Of a stretch of DNA of 31,326 nt, positions 17,929 through 23,475 are shown piece after piece (position 1 is the first letter of the stretch; each line of letters begins with the position of its first letter). Under the pieces are notes generated by a model. The model did not search any database. It was not told where the DNA came from and saw nothing but the letters and a program-made list of their open reading frames with translations. The translations under genes were made by a program, and so were the position numbers. This DNA is from Oscillospiraceae bacterium (GTDB lineage: Bacteria; Bacillota; Clostridia; Oscillospirales; Oscillospiraceae), in assembly GCA_029067025.1 (NCBI GenBank), contig JAIEFH010000065.1, positions 1-31,326 of the forward strand, given 5' to 3'.

Positions 17929-17940
17929 AAGGTAGTCATA
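17821..17940 (+). repeat. Left 120-bp direct repeat (attL-like, in ntpD)
   Basis: Identical over 120 bp to 21566-21685. It covers the last 36 codons of ntpD including the stop, and 12 nt beyond. Identity stops abruptly at both sides. This is unusually long for an attachment site; the crossover core would lie somewhere inside. Confidence 0.9.
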
Positions 17941-17960
17941 CCGCTAATTTACCGCTTCTA
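17939..17960 (+). repeat. Left-end short direct repeat (arm-type site candidate)
   Basis: TACCGCTAATTTACCGCTTCTA, with an internal repeat of TTACCG-like units, matches 21431-21452 at 18 of 22 positions. Both copies sit just inside the element, as arm-type integrase or excisionase binding sites do. The assignment is an inference. Confidence 0.45.
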
Positions 17961-17978
17961 AAAGATACCCTAGAAAGG

Positions 17979-18024
17979 AAAAGATGGTACTGCTTGGGAG
18001 AAGTCCTAAGCAGTACCATCTTTT
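17979..18024. terminator. Long perfect hairpin, probable bidirectional terminator
   Basis: AAAAGATGGTACTGCTT (17979-17995) pairs perfectly with 18008-18024. The 12-nt centre can add about four more pairs and leave a GAAG loop, giving a stem of about 21 bp. A-runs and T-runs at the two ends give short U-tracts in both directions. It could end both the V-ATPase transcript and the nuclease gene read from the right. Confidence 0.7.
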
Positions 18025-18032
18025 GTGCTCAT

Positions 18033-18049
18033 GTTTCAAAAGTTTCAAC
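18033..18049 (+). repeat. 17-bp repeat, copy 1
   Basis: GTTTCAAAAGTTTCAAC, itself made of two GTTTCAA units, lies between the terminator hairpin and the end of the nuclease gene. An identical copy is at 20693-20709, in front of the gene at 20739. With the following ACTTTTTTGAA it can also form a small AT-rich stem. Confidence 0.7.
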
Positions 18050-18060
18050 TTTTTTGAAGG

Positions 18061-19275
18061 TTACAGGTAATTTGCTTTCATTTCCTTTATCAGTTCATCG
18101 TAGGTAATCACATGAACACCTCGAGATGAGGACAGCATCTTTCGCCATTGTTCATGAGATGCATTTTGAGAGCCACCGACTACCAATTTTAAAACCGGAT
18201 TATAATATTCAATTCCCTCACGACGAAAATGATCCCGAACAGGTTGTTGTTGTAAAATATCATAATAATTTCTAAGTTGTTCTATTGCTCCACTGATTTC
18301 ATGTGAAAAGACCGGAACGCCCCGATAAGTTGAAGATAGCCTTATTTTCTTTTTCAATTCGATGAGTTCCCAATCATTTATAGCACTATTGTGTATCATT
18401 ATATCAATACGTCGCTTTTTTTCAGCAATATCCAGTTCAGGAAAACTCAAACAGACTTCGGATTGTATAGCATCATATTTATAACCAAATATGTGCTGAT
18501 AGTGTTCAATGATAAACTCGCTTAATAACCGTTCTGAAGGATTTGAGTTAAGAAGGTTTTGAAATTCTTGAATAATATAATTGGGGTCTCGAGTTACTAA
18601 TTGGGAATAAAATATGTCCCCAGATATTTGTCCTACACCTGCCGATACATATTTTCCTTGACGTATCTGGTTTACTTCATACCTTCCATCTGAATATTCT
18701 ATGGATAATTGCGTATGCGTTTTTTCCATCTGATCCAATGCGTTAATTACATCTTGAGGCTCATTTTCAACATAACTATAAGGGCTACCAATTCCTACAT
18801 CCCTATCTAAAATGAAGGCTCTTTTACCAAAGCCAAGTGAATCAATCATTTTTTCATATTGATGATACGCAATATCTACAAAAAATTCTCTGCTTGGGCC
18901 CAAAATGTGAGTAAAAAAATACCAACCACATATTCCGACATCACTTATAAACCGGGGCCCTATTTGATAAGTCATTTGTTTTTCTGCAAATTCTGATACG
19001 ATCGACTTTAACTTCTTTCTTGTAATAGGGTTATCAAATGGAATAAGGTTGGGATCAGAGAACAACTCATATGGTAAATATTCTAATAAAAAAACTTGTG
19101 CTTCATTAACCGGACTTATCAGATTAGTAGGAACTCTAGCATATAAAGCCATAGAAGTTGATTGGCATGGCTTTAACTCTTTACCATAAGTACAGAATAG
19201 CATTTTTTGGCAAAAGGTTTGAAAATCGGACTCTGACAAAGTTCCAATCTTTTTAATTAATTGTTCATTATTCAT
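18061..19275 (-). CDS. Shedu-like (DUF4263) PD-(D/E)XK nuclease, putative anti-phage defence
   Basis: The C-terminal part of this 404-aa protein (about 235-400) has the layout of the DUF4263/SduA family: NPSERLLSEFIIEHYQHIFG (245-264), RRIDIMIHN with Asp291, WELIELKKK with Glu306 and Lys308 as the D...ExK nuclease core, HEISGAIEQLRNYYDIL (325-341), then YNPVLKLVVGG and a closing VITYDELIKEM. In Shedu systems this single protein is a DNA-nicking anti-phage nuclease. Residues 1-230 form an N-terminal region I do not recognise. It has no signal peptide or membrane segment. RBS AAGGTG lies 7 nt before the ATG; a separate promoter is seen at 19310-19338. Strong AT bias marks it as foreign. Family call: fairly confident; defence role: inference. 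Confidence 0.75.
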   Translation of the reverse strand: MNNEQLIKKIGTLSESDFQTFCQKMLFCTYGKELKPCQSTSMALYARVPTNLISPVNEAQVFLLEYLPYELFSDPNLIPFDNPITRKKLKSIVSEFAEKQMTYQIGPRFISDVGICGWYFFTHILGPSREFFVDIAYHQYEKMIDSLGFGKRAFILDRDVGIGSPYSYVENEPQDVINALDQMEKTHTQLSIEYSDGRYEVNQIRQGKYVSAGVGQISGDIFYSQLVTRDPNYIIQEFQNLLNSNPSERLLSEFIIEHYQHIFGYKYDAIQSEVCLSFPELDIAEKKRRIDIMIHNSAINDWELIELKKKIRLSSTYRGVPVFSHEISGAIEQLRNYYDILQQQPVRDHFRREGIEYYNPVLKLVVGGSQNASHEQWRKMLSSSRGVHVITYDELIKEMKANYL

Positions 19276-19309
19276 GCTCGAACACCTTCTCTATCTGGCT
19301 ATTTCGCAT

Positions 19310-19338
19310 ATTATACTAAATAGCATTTGAAAAGTCGA
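19310..19338 (-). promoter_or_regulatory. Promoter of the Shedu-like gene
   Basis: On the minus strand, TCGACT (19338-19333), 17 nt, then TATAAT (19315-19310), about 35-40 nt before the start codon. The -35 box matches the consensus at four of six positions. Confidence 0.6.
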
Positions 19339-19681
19339 GTTTTTCTTTAAAATTTATTGCATCGGCAAAATCTGGATGTTTATTTTCTAATATAATATAT
19401 AGACAACTTTATGTGAAACTCTCTATGCAGTATGAAAACATTCGTTTTGTAAGGAAGTAGCAAATTAAATTGCTTCAAAAGAAAGTAGGAATAAATGAAA
19501 CAGAGCGCCAAAAAGGTGTTGCAAAAGTTGCAAATAAGCATTATGGGACAGGCTCCCCCTAGGAAATGTTCCAAATGTCGAAAGGTATAGCTTTCGGGAT
19601 GGGCATTTCGGGAGTGTGCTTTTTAATACGCTTCAAGTGTTCTGATTCATTTACTATTCTTGTTAAAAGGAGCGGTTACAA
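19339..19681 (+). other. Intergenic stretch with a palindrome and possible gene remnant
   Basis: About 340 nt between the divergent nuclease and resolvase genes. No intact gene is evident. A 31-codon frame (ATG at 19495, RBS AGGA) and an overlapping frame ending in NKHYGTGSP look like fragments of an older gene. A palindrome CGAAAG-gtatag-CTTTCG (19579-19596), with outer arms AAATG and CATTT, lies about 85 nt before the resolvase and is a candidate recombinase site. Ribosome binding site AAAGGAG for the resolvase is at the right end. Confidence 0.4.
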
Positions 19682-20257
19682 ATGAAAGTTGGATATGTGA
19701 GGATTTCGACAAAAGAGCAAAACACAGCTCGCCAAGATGTACTCATGGCAGAACTGGGAGTTGAAAAAGTTTATACTGACCGTATGAGCGGCAAAAGCAA
19801 AGAACGCCCGGAACTGCACAAGATGATGGATTTTGTCAGAGAAGGGGACACTTTAATCGTGGAGAGTATTTCACGCTTTGCAAGAAATACTCGTGACCTT
19901 TTAGATTTGACCGCAACACTGGACGCAAAAGGTGTGCAGTTTATCAGTAAAAAGGAGAACATAGACACCCATACACCAGCGGGAAAATTCATGCTGGCGG
20001 TCTTTGGTGCCTTGGCTGAACTGGAGCGGGAAAATATCCTTGAACGTTAGGCCGAAGGAATAGCGATCGCCAAGGCAGAGGGCCGCATGAATGGCAGACC
20101 GAAAAAGGCAGTTGATACCTTTGAAGGTGTTTACCTTGACACAAAGGAAGGAAAAATTTCAGCCAGTGAGGGAGCGAGACTATTGAAGATTTCTCGCTCT
20201 ACATGGTATAGAAAAGTGCGTGAATATGAGGAAGACAACCAGATAATTGATATTTGA
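19682..20257 (+). pseudogene. Serine resolvase interrupted by one in-frame TAG
   Basis: Resolvase/invertase family recombinase. The frame of 191 codons opens MKVGYVRISTKEQNTARQD with catalytic Ser9, continues through SRFARNTRDLLDL and AELERENILER, then meets TAG at codon 123 (20048-20050). The same frame runs on for 68 more codons, EGIAIAKAEGRMNGRPKK followed by a helix-turn-helix (ISASEGARLLKISRSTWYRK), and ends at TGA. Relatives have glutamine at the interrupted site (the ERQ-x-EGIAIAK pattern), so CAG has become TAG. The downstream reading frame is otherwise perfect. As read by the standard code the product is a 122-aa catalytic domain without its DNA-binding tail. Either a young pseudogene or a readthrough gene. 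Confidence 0.85.
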
Positions 20258-20365
20258 ATATAAAAGGGAAAAAATTGTTGATACAGTACAGGTAATATAC
20301 AAAATGTCAAGAGGACAGGGCAACAGCCCAACCGAACGAGAAAGACGAACCTTGTCAATTGAATA

Positions 20366-20467
20366 GTGCGCTCAATCCCCATTTACAAAACGTAGTTTCT
20401 TCTTGACAATATCTTTCTTCACACTACAGAAAGGGGGTGGTATATACAAATGGGGAATTGGGCGCAC
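20366..20467. repeat. Imperfect inverted repeat before the excisionase-like gene
   Basis: GTGCGCTCAATCCCCATTT (20366-20384) faces AAATGGGGAATTGGGCGCAC (20448-20467) with about 63 nt between; the arms differ by one substitution and one extra base. A TTGACA at 20403-20408 lies in the loop without a convincing -10 element. The rest of the 20258-20492 spacer holds a small GGGC-AACA-GCCC hairpin. It could be a regulatory or recombination/replication structure. Confidence 0.5.
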
Positions 20468-20492
20468 ACCTGCCGAAACTTGGGGGATTGTT

Positions 20493-20690
20493 ATGACAAC
20501 TAATGTTAATGATTTGCCGCTGGTGCTTACACCTGTTGATATAGCCCGCATACTAAGGGTCTCGAAAAATGTTGCATATGAAAAAATCCATAGCAAGGGT
20601 TTCCCTAAACTCAAAGTGGGGAATTAGTATCGCATCTATCGGGAGAAGTTTATCGAGTGGATGGAAAACTCTGGAGAGACAGCAGCTTAA
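20493..20690 (+). pseudogene. Excisionase-like helix-turn-helix protein interrupted by one TAG
   Basis: A 65-aa frame starting at ATG 20493 (GGGGGA upstream): LVLTPVDIARILRVSKNVAYEKIHSKGFPKLKVGN, then TAG (20625-20627, codon 45), then YRIYREKFIEWMENSGETAA and TAA. This is the MerR/Xis-like small DNA-binding fold common next to integrases in Gram-positive elements, in which the interrupted site is usually glutamine (VGxQYRI). As with the resolvase, CAG-to-TAG is the simplest explanation. A longer in-frame extension upstream to about 20403 lacks a good start and reads through the inverted repeat, so I left it out. Confidence 0.75.
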
Positions 20691-20692
20691 AA

Positions 20693-20709
20693 GTTTCAAA
20701 AGTTTCAAC
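20693..20709 (+). repeat. 17-bp repeat, copy 2
   Basis: GTTTCAAAAGTTTCAAC, identical to 18033-18049, between the excisionase-like gene and the gene at 20739. The two copies lie in the same orientation near opposite ends of the island. Confidence 0.7.
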
Positions 20710-20738
20710 AACATATAATATTGAAAGGAAGTTTTACT

Positions 20739-21386
20739 ATGAACGCTATGAACAATTTGGACCTTCAAGTCACTAATCTGGCTAACGCAGTACCCGCAGA
20801 GGAACAGGCTGTTGAACAGGTGCAGACTGAATTGCCACCTCTCACAGTTGTTTTACCTCCTCGTCCAGCTGAGCTTGCACTATCTGAGGAAGAGCAGGCA
20901 ATTGACCCGGGAGAGACAAATGATGAATCTTACGTAGTGAGAAAGTATGGGGTCTTGGCAACAATTGACGGTATGGCAAACATTCAGTCAGTCTTTGATA
21001 ATAGGCTCTATGCGTCTGTCAGCGTTGACGAAGAAGGAAACCGCTCAATCATATTCTGTGAAAAGTACAGCGCTGGCACTTTTTCACCCAAAATGAGGGT
21101 ATCCCAAGGCGACCTGCATATGCTACAGATGTACAATACAACCTCACTAGCACCATTAGCGGTCAAAATGAAAAACCACGCCGCAAAATTCCTTTTGGAA
21201 TTGAGCAAGGACTACTTGGACAAGTTTATGCTACCCGGTGTTTTGAGGCTGGTGTCGAGATTAAAGCGGTCAGTCAGCAGTTGGGGCACAAGAACGTCAA
21301 GACTACTTATAATACCTATGTCCACCTTTTGGAGGATACCAAGGAGAAAGAGATTGACAAGCTGGATGGTATCGACAAACTGTTAG
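20739..21386 (+). CDS. Hypothetical protein; its 3' end runs out of frame through an integrase remnant
   Basis: ATG at 20739 is preceded by AAAGGAAG at 8 nt; the frame also opens at an upstream TTG that is less likely. The first about 163 residues read as a natural protein: an acidic, Pro-rich N-terminus, then ESYVVRKYGVLATIDGMANI and SVDEEGNRSIIFCEKYSAG, up to ELSKDYLDKF. I do not recognise the family. From about 21227 the frame runs over integrase coding sequence in the wrong phase, and the last about 52 residues (basic, Arg/Ser/Leu-rich) look like read-through of that overlap rather than an evolved tail. So this is the 5' part of a gene fused by deletion to the 3' end of an integrase gene. 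Confidence 0.5.
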   Translation: MNAMNNLDLQVTNLANAVPAEEQAVEQVQTELPPLTVVLPPRPAELALSEEEQAIDPGETNDESYVVRKYGVLATIDGMANIQSVFDNRLYASVSVDEEGNRSIIFCEKYSAGTFSPKMRVSQGDLHMLQMYNTTSLAPLAVKMKNHAAKFLLELSKDYLDKFMLPGVLRLVSRLKRSVSSWGTRTSRLLIIPMSTFWRIPRRKRLTSWMVSTNC

Positions 21387-21391
21387 CATGA
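21227..21391 (+). pseudogene. int: C-terminal remnant of a tyrosine recombinase (integrase)
   Basis: Reading from TAT at 21227 to TGA at 21389-21391 gives 54 residues: YATRCFEAGVEIKAVSQQLG, then HKNVKTTYNTYVHLL and a Lys/Asp-rich end. It holds the LGH histidine and the catalytic tyrosine (NTYVH) of phage-type integrases. The two arginines of the active site and the whole N-terminal part are missing. The break falls inside the HxxR-TYATR region. The element therefore once had its own integrase and lost it through an internal deletion that joined it to the gene starting at 20739. Confidence 0.85.
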
Positions 21392-21397
21392 GCAAAG

Positions 21398-21442
21398 AAA
21401 CCCGGTAGCTCTAGTCAGGGCTACCGGGTTTACCGCATTTTT
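21398..21442 (+). terminator. Intrinsic terminator after the integrase remnant
   Basis: AAACCCGGTAGC (21398-21409) pairs perfectly with GCTACCGGGTTT (21420-21431), 10-nt loop, with a T-rich run ending at 21442. Confidence 0.75.
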
Positions 21443-21452
21443 ACCGTTTCTA
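21431..21452 (+). repeat. Right-end short direct repeat (arm-type site candidate)
   Basis: TACCGCATTTTTACCGTTTCTA matches 17939-17960 at 18 of 22 positions in the same orientation. Further right, a 16-bp repeat ATGGGACTA(G/C)TTGGGA occurs at 21475-21490 and 21517-21532 with one mismatch; these may be integrase or excisionase binding sites. Confidence 0.5.
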
Positions 21453-21509
21453 GGCTGGGAATAGCTGTGAAATGATGGGACTAGTTGGGAGGTTAGGGGA
21501 GAAAAGGCG

Positions 21510-21538
21510 TTGACAAATGGGACTACTTGGGATAGAAT
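21510..21538 (+). promoter_or_regulatory. Strong outward-facing promoter at the right end of the island
   Basis: A perfect TTGACA (21510-21515), 17-nt spacer and TAGAAT (21533-21538). It points out of the island across the 120-bp repeat toward the gene at 21698, which lost its V-ATPase promoter when the island arrived. It overlaps the second copy of the 16-bp repeat, so binding there could control it. Confidence 0.7.
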
Positions 21539-21565
21539 AGCACTAGCTAACAGGTGTGCCCCATA

Positions 21566-21685
21566 AAGGTCAAGGATATGCTCCTGGCCCAAGCCCAGGA
21601 GGAGCGGCGCGCCGCGGACGCCAAGGCCATAAAGGCTTTCGGGAAATCGGGAGAAGAAGCGGCAGAGGTTTAAAAGGTAGTCATA
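21566..21685 (+). repeat. Right 120-bp direct repeat (attR-like; displaced ntpD 3' end)
   Basis: Identical to 17821-17940. It is the original end of ntpD left behind: the last 36 codons and stop, without a start. Directly after it come AAGGAG and the gene at 21698, which shows what used to follow ntpD. Confidence 0.9.
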
Positions 21686-21697
21686 AGGAGACCCACC

Positions 21698-21973
21698 ATG
21701 TTACACCCATTCAACCGCAAAGAATTGTTCAAAACACCCTCCGCTCAGGATGCAGCCCGGGCCTGGAGCATTCTCCGGGCCAATGGCATCCCCTACGCGG
21801 TGACGACCAAGGGGACGGGAGTTGCACTCCGGCGCAGGATGGATCTGGCTATCGTCTCCAAGAATTACAACGGGGCGACCAATTACAACGACGCGGTGGA
21901 CTCTCTGAACTACCTCTATGTGATCTACGTCCACCGAAAGGACTACCAGCGGGCCATGGAACTGATCGGTTGA
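21698..21973 (+). CDS. Small hypothetical protein formerly downstream of ntpD
   Basis: A 91-aa protein with AAGGAG 7 nt before the ATG. Visible blocks are ARAWSILRANGIPYAVTTKG and YVIYVHRKDYQRAMELIG. This alpha/beta pattern, ending in a sentence such as vyV...d...A..li, recalls small DUF2007-type putative signalling proteins, but I cannot be certain. It has host-like codon use and would have been the last gene of the V-ATPase operon before the island inserted. A strong terminator follows. Confidence 0.75.
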   Translation: MLHPFNRKELFKTPSAQDAARAWSILRANGIPYAVTTKGTGVALRRRMDLAIVSKNYNGATNYNDAVDSLNYLYVIYVHRKDYQRAMELIG

Positions 21974-22013
21974 CGCAGGTCAATAGTATACTGCCGAAAC
22001 AAACCTTAAAAAA

Positions 22014-22056
22014 GAAGCGCCCCCGCCGATGGCGGGGGCGCTTCTCTTTTATTTTG
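22014..22056. terminator. Strong bidirectional intrinsic terminator
   Basis: GAAGCGCCCCCGCC (22014-22027) and GGCGGGGGCGCTTC (22031-22044) form a 14-bp perfect stem with a 3-nt loop. A T-rich run follows on the plus strand and an A-run precedes it (T-run on the minus strand). It separates the converging gene at 21698 and comF. Confidence 0.9.
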
Positions 22057-22064
22057 ATAAAATC

Positions 22065-22715
22065 TCACCTTGCCCGGGCAAAGGTCAGGCCCACCACGGA
22101 AGCCGCGCCCGCCTGCCGCAGGGCGGCGGCGCACTCCCACAGCGTGGCCCCGGTGGTGACCACATCGTCAATGAGGACAATCCGCTTCCCCGCCAAGTCC
22201 AGCCCCGGCAGAGCGCGGTAGGCATCCTTGACGTTGGCCTTTCGGGCTTCGTCCTCGCTGATCTCCGATTGGACGGCAGTGGCCCGGACTTTTTCCAGCG
22301 TGCTTTCCACGCTCAAGCCCGCCAGCTCCCCCACCCGGCGGGCCAGCAGCTCCGCCTGGTCATAGCCCCGTTTCCGTTTCCGCTTTGGGTGCAGGGGCAC
22401 CCAGGTGATGAGATCCACCGATTCCTCCCAGCGGTCTTGGAGGCACTGGGCCATCAGCAGGCCAAACAGCTCGGCATGGCCCCGGCCCCCGCCGAATTTG
22501 TAGCGGTGCATTCCCGCGCGCACGCCGTCCTGATACCACAGCGGCGACAGGCAGATGCCGCAGGATTCCACGGTCTTGGCATCATCGGGTCCGGTCCAGG
22601 GCAGCTCCTCCTGGCAGGAGGCGCACCAGCCCTCCTCGCCCCGCTCCAGCACCCGTCCGCAAAAGGGGCACTTTGGCGGATAGAGCAGGTCCAGCAAAAA
22701 GCGGAGCGGCCTCAT
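22065..22715 (-). CDS. comF: ComF family phosphoribosyltransferase-like protein
   Basis: 216-aa protein with an N-terminal zinc finger (CPFC at 16-19 and CASC at 31-34), a second cysteine pair (CGIC, 52-55), and a PRTase fold with the PRPP loop LIDDVVTTGATL (181-192). The middle YKFGGGR and the VPLHPKRKRKRGYDQAELLA block (106-125) are also typical. ComF proteins help take up or process single-stranded DNA in natural transformation; the exact reaction is unresolved. The ATG overlaps the stop of the upstream ribbon-helix-helix gene (ATGA), with AGGAG only 2 nt away, so translation is likely coupled. Confidence 0.92.
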   Translation of the reverse strand: MRPLRFLLDLLYPPKCPFCGRVLERGEEGWCASCQEELPWTGPDDAKTVESCGICLSPLWYQDGVRAGMHRYKFGGGRGHAELFGLLMAQCLQDRWEESVDLITWVPLHPKRKRKRGYDQAELLARRVGELAGLSVESTLEKVRATAVQSEISEDEARKANVKDAYRALPGLDLAGKRIVLIDDVVTTGATLWECAAALRQAGAASVVGLTFARAR

Positions 22716-22891
22716 TGCTCCTGGTCAGGCAGGCCAATGGGGCCATGCTCTTTTTCAAACTCCCTGACACATTGATTGACCAGATACAAAATCTGCCCGC
22801 TCATGGAACGGCCCTCATAGGCCGCCACAGACTGAAATTTGTCGTGAAGCTCCCGATTCATCCGAATGCTGAGGTATGCTTTATCGTTCAT
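22712..22891 (-). CDS. Ribbon-helix-helix (Arc/CopG-like) DNA-binding protein
   Basis: A 59-aa protein: KAYLSIRMNRELHDKFQSVA forms the beta-strand and first helix, EGRSMSGQILYLVNQCVREF the second helix. This is the Arc-type pattern, with a strand of alternating residues that enters the DNA major groove. GGGAGG lies 8 nt before the ATG at 22891. The stop overlaps the comF start. A regulator translationally fused to comF is a plausible autoregulated pair; targets are unknown. Confidence 0.75.
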   Translation of the reverse strand: MNDKAYLSIRMNRELHDKFQSVAAYEGRSMSGQILYLVNQCVREFEKEHGPIGLPDQEQ

Positions 22892-22923
22892 TGGCGCGGC
22901 CTCCCAAATGTCTCAGTAAAAGC

Positions 22924-22952
22924 ATTGTACACTGATTTCCCCAGAAAATCCA
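22924..22952 (-). promoter_or_regulatory. Probable promoter of the RHH-comF pair
   Basis: On the minus strand a TACAAT -10 box (22929-22924) is preceded at 17 nt by TGGATT, a poor -35 box. It lies about 30 nt upstream of the start codon. Confidence 0.4.
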
Positions 22953-23475
22953 GCTATTTTTCTAAGGCGCGGGCAAAGAGTCTCAGAACCGACAAAAAAC
23001 GCTGTACTTTTCCCATCAGGTGTGATATACTTCCTCAAGCGGCTCCTCCCCGGGGAAGCGCTGAGCCGTCGTGAGCAGCGCGGATGGAGCGAAGCGAAGG
23101 CAAAAGCTCAGTTGCCGCATAGCGGCGGCGGGTTTTGCCTGAGTCGCAGCGAAGCCGCGCGTCGCGAACAGGCGAAGCGTGACAATTCCGGGTTGAGTTG
23201 AGCCTTTTGAAATTGGCGTAAAGCGCCTGAGCGGCGCTTTTTGATCGGCAGAGCATTGGGTGGCATCGGCTGCGGGGCCAGGCGCCGCCCCACCGGCGAG
23301 ACAGGGCCGGGCGGGCGGAGGTTTGGTCTGCACAGCATACGCGGCGGCTGACCGCGTATTTTGCCATGTCCAATACCCTCTTCCATCTACATAGGGACGA
23401 AAGGCGGGGCCTGTCCGGGTCCGGCCGCGATTCCTTGCGCATTCATTATCAACATAACAGAAAAAAGGAGTATTT
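22953..23475. other. Hairpin-rich 520-nt intergenic region upstream of RNase J
   Basis: No convincing gene. Short open frames on the minus strand (for example across 23035-23442) are Arg/Ala/Ser-rich, lack ribosome binding sites and look spurious. From about 23027 to 23460 the sequence is GC-rich with many short inverted repeats: AAGCGCC/GGCGCTT (23221-23239, followed by TTT) and ATACGCGG/CCGCGTAT (23337-23359, followed by T) are terminator-like. The layout resembles a dispersed structured repeat or a non-coding RNA; I cannot confirm either. The RNase J ribosome binding site (AAAAAAGGAG) closes the region. Confidence 0.45.
23221..23242 (+). terminator. Terminator-like hairpin in the spacer before RNase J
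   Basis: AAGCGCC (23221-23227), 5-nt loop, GGCGCTT (23233-23239), with the T-run extending to 23242. It is the only element in this spacer with the full intrinsic-terminator layout. No gene ends nearby on the plus strand, so it may end a small RNA starting after about 23030. Confidence 0.5.

Larger units (their letters stand above)
17821..21685. mobile_element. AT-rich integrative island at the 3' end of ntpD, partly decayed
   Basis: A stretch with much lower G+C than its surroundings lies between two identical 120-bp copies of the ntpD 3' end. One copy plus the unique part is 3745 bp. Contents: a minus-strand Shedu-like nuclease gene, a serine resolvase and an excisionase-like gene each interrupted by one TAG, a hypothetical gene and the C-terminal 54 codons of a tyrosine recombinase. 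A short degenerate direct repeat lies just inside each end (17939-17960 and 21431-21452). This is the architecture of an integrase-dependent element that targets a gene end and restores it. With the integrase truncated it should no longer move on its own. Confidence 0.85.

Noticed and set aside
19380..19574. 64-codon minus-strand frame in the island spacer
   Set aside because: AT-rich, hydrophobic, without a ribosome binding site or similarity that I can see; probably chance.
17941..21565. Search for a tRNA or suppressor tRNA in the island
   Set aside because: No sequence with a T-loop GTTCGA signature and matching acceptor arms was found, so I do not claim a local suppressor for the TAG codons.
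21556..22221. 221-codon plus-strand frame across the right repeat
   Set aside because: It reads the ntpD remnant and the terminator in a wrong frame and covers the better supported gene at 21698.
23035..23442. Arg-rich minus-strand frames in the spacer before RNase J
   Set aside because: They overlap each other in several frames, lack ribosome binding sites and follow the inverted-repeat structure of the DNA.
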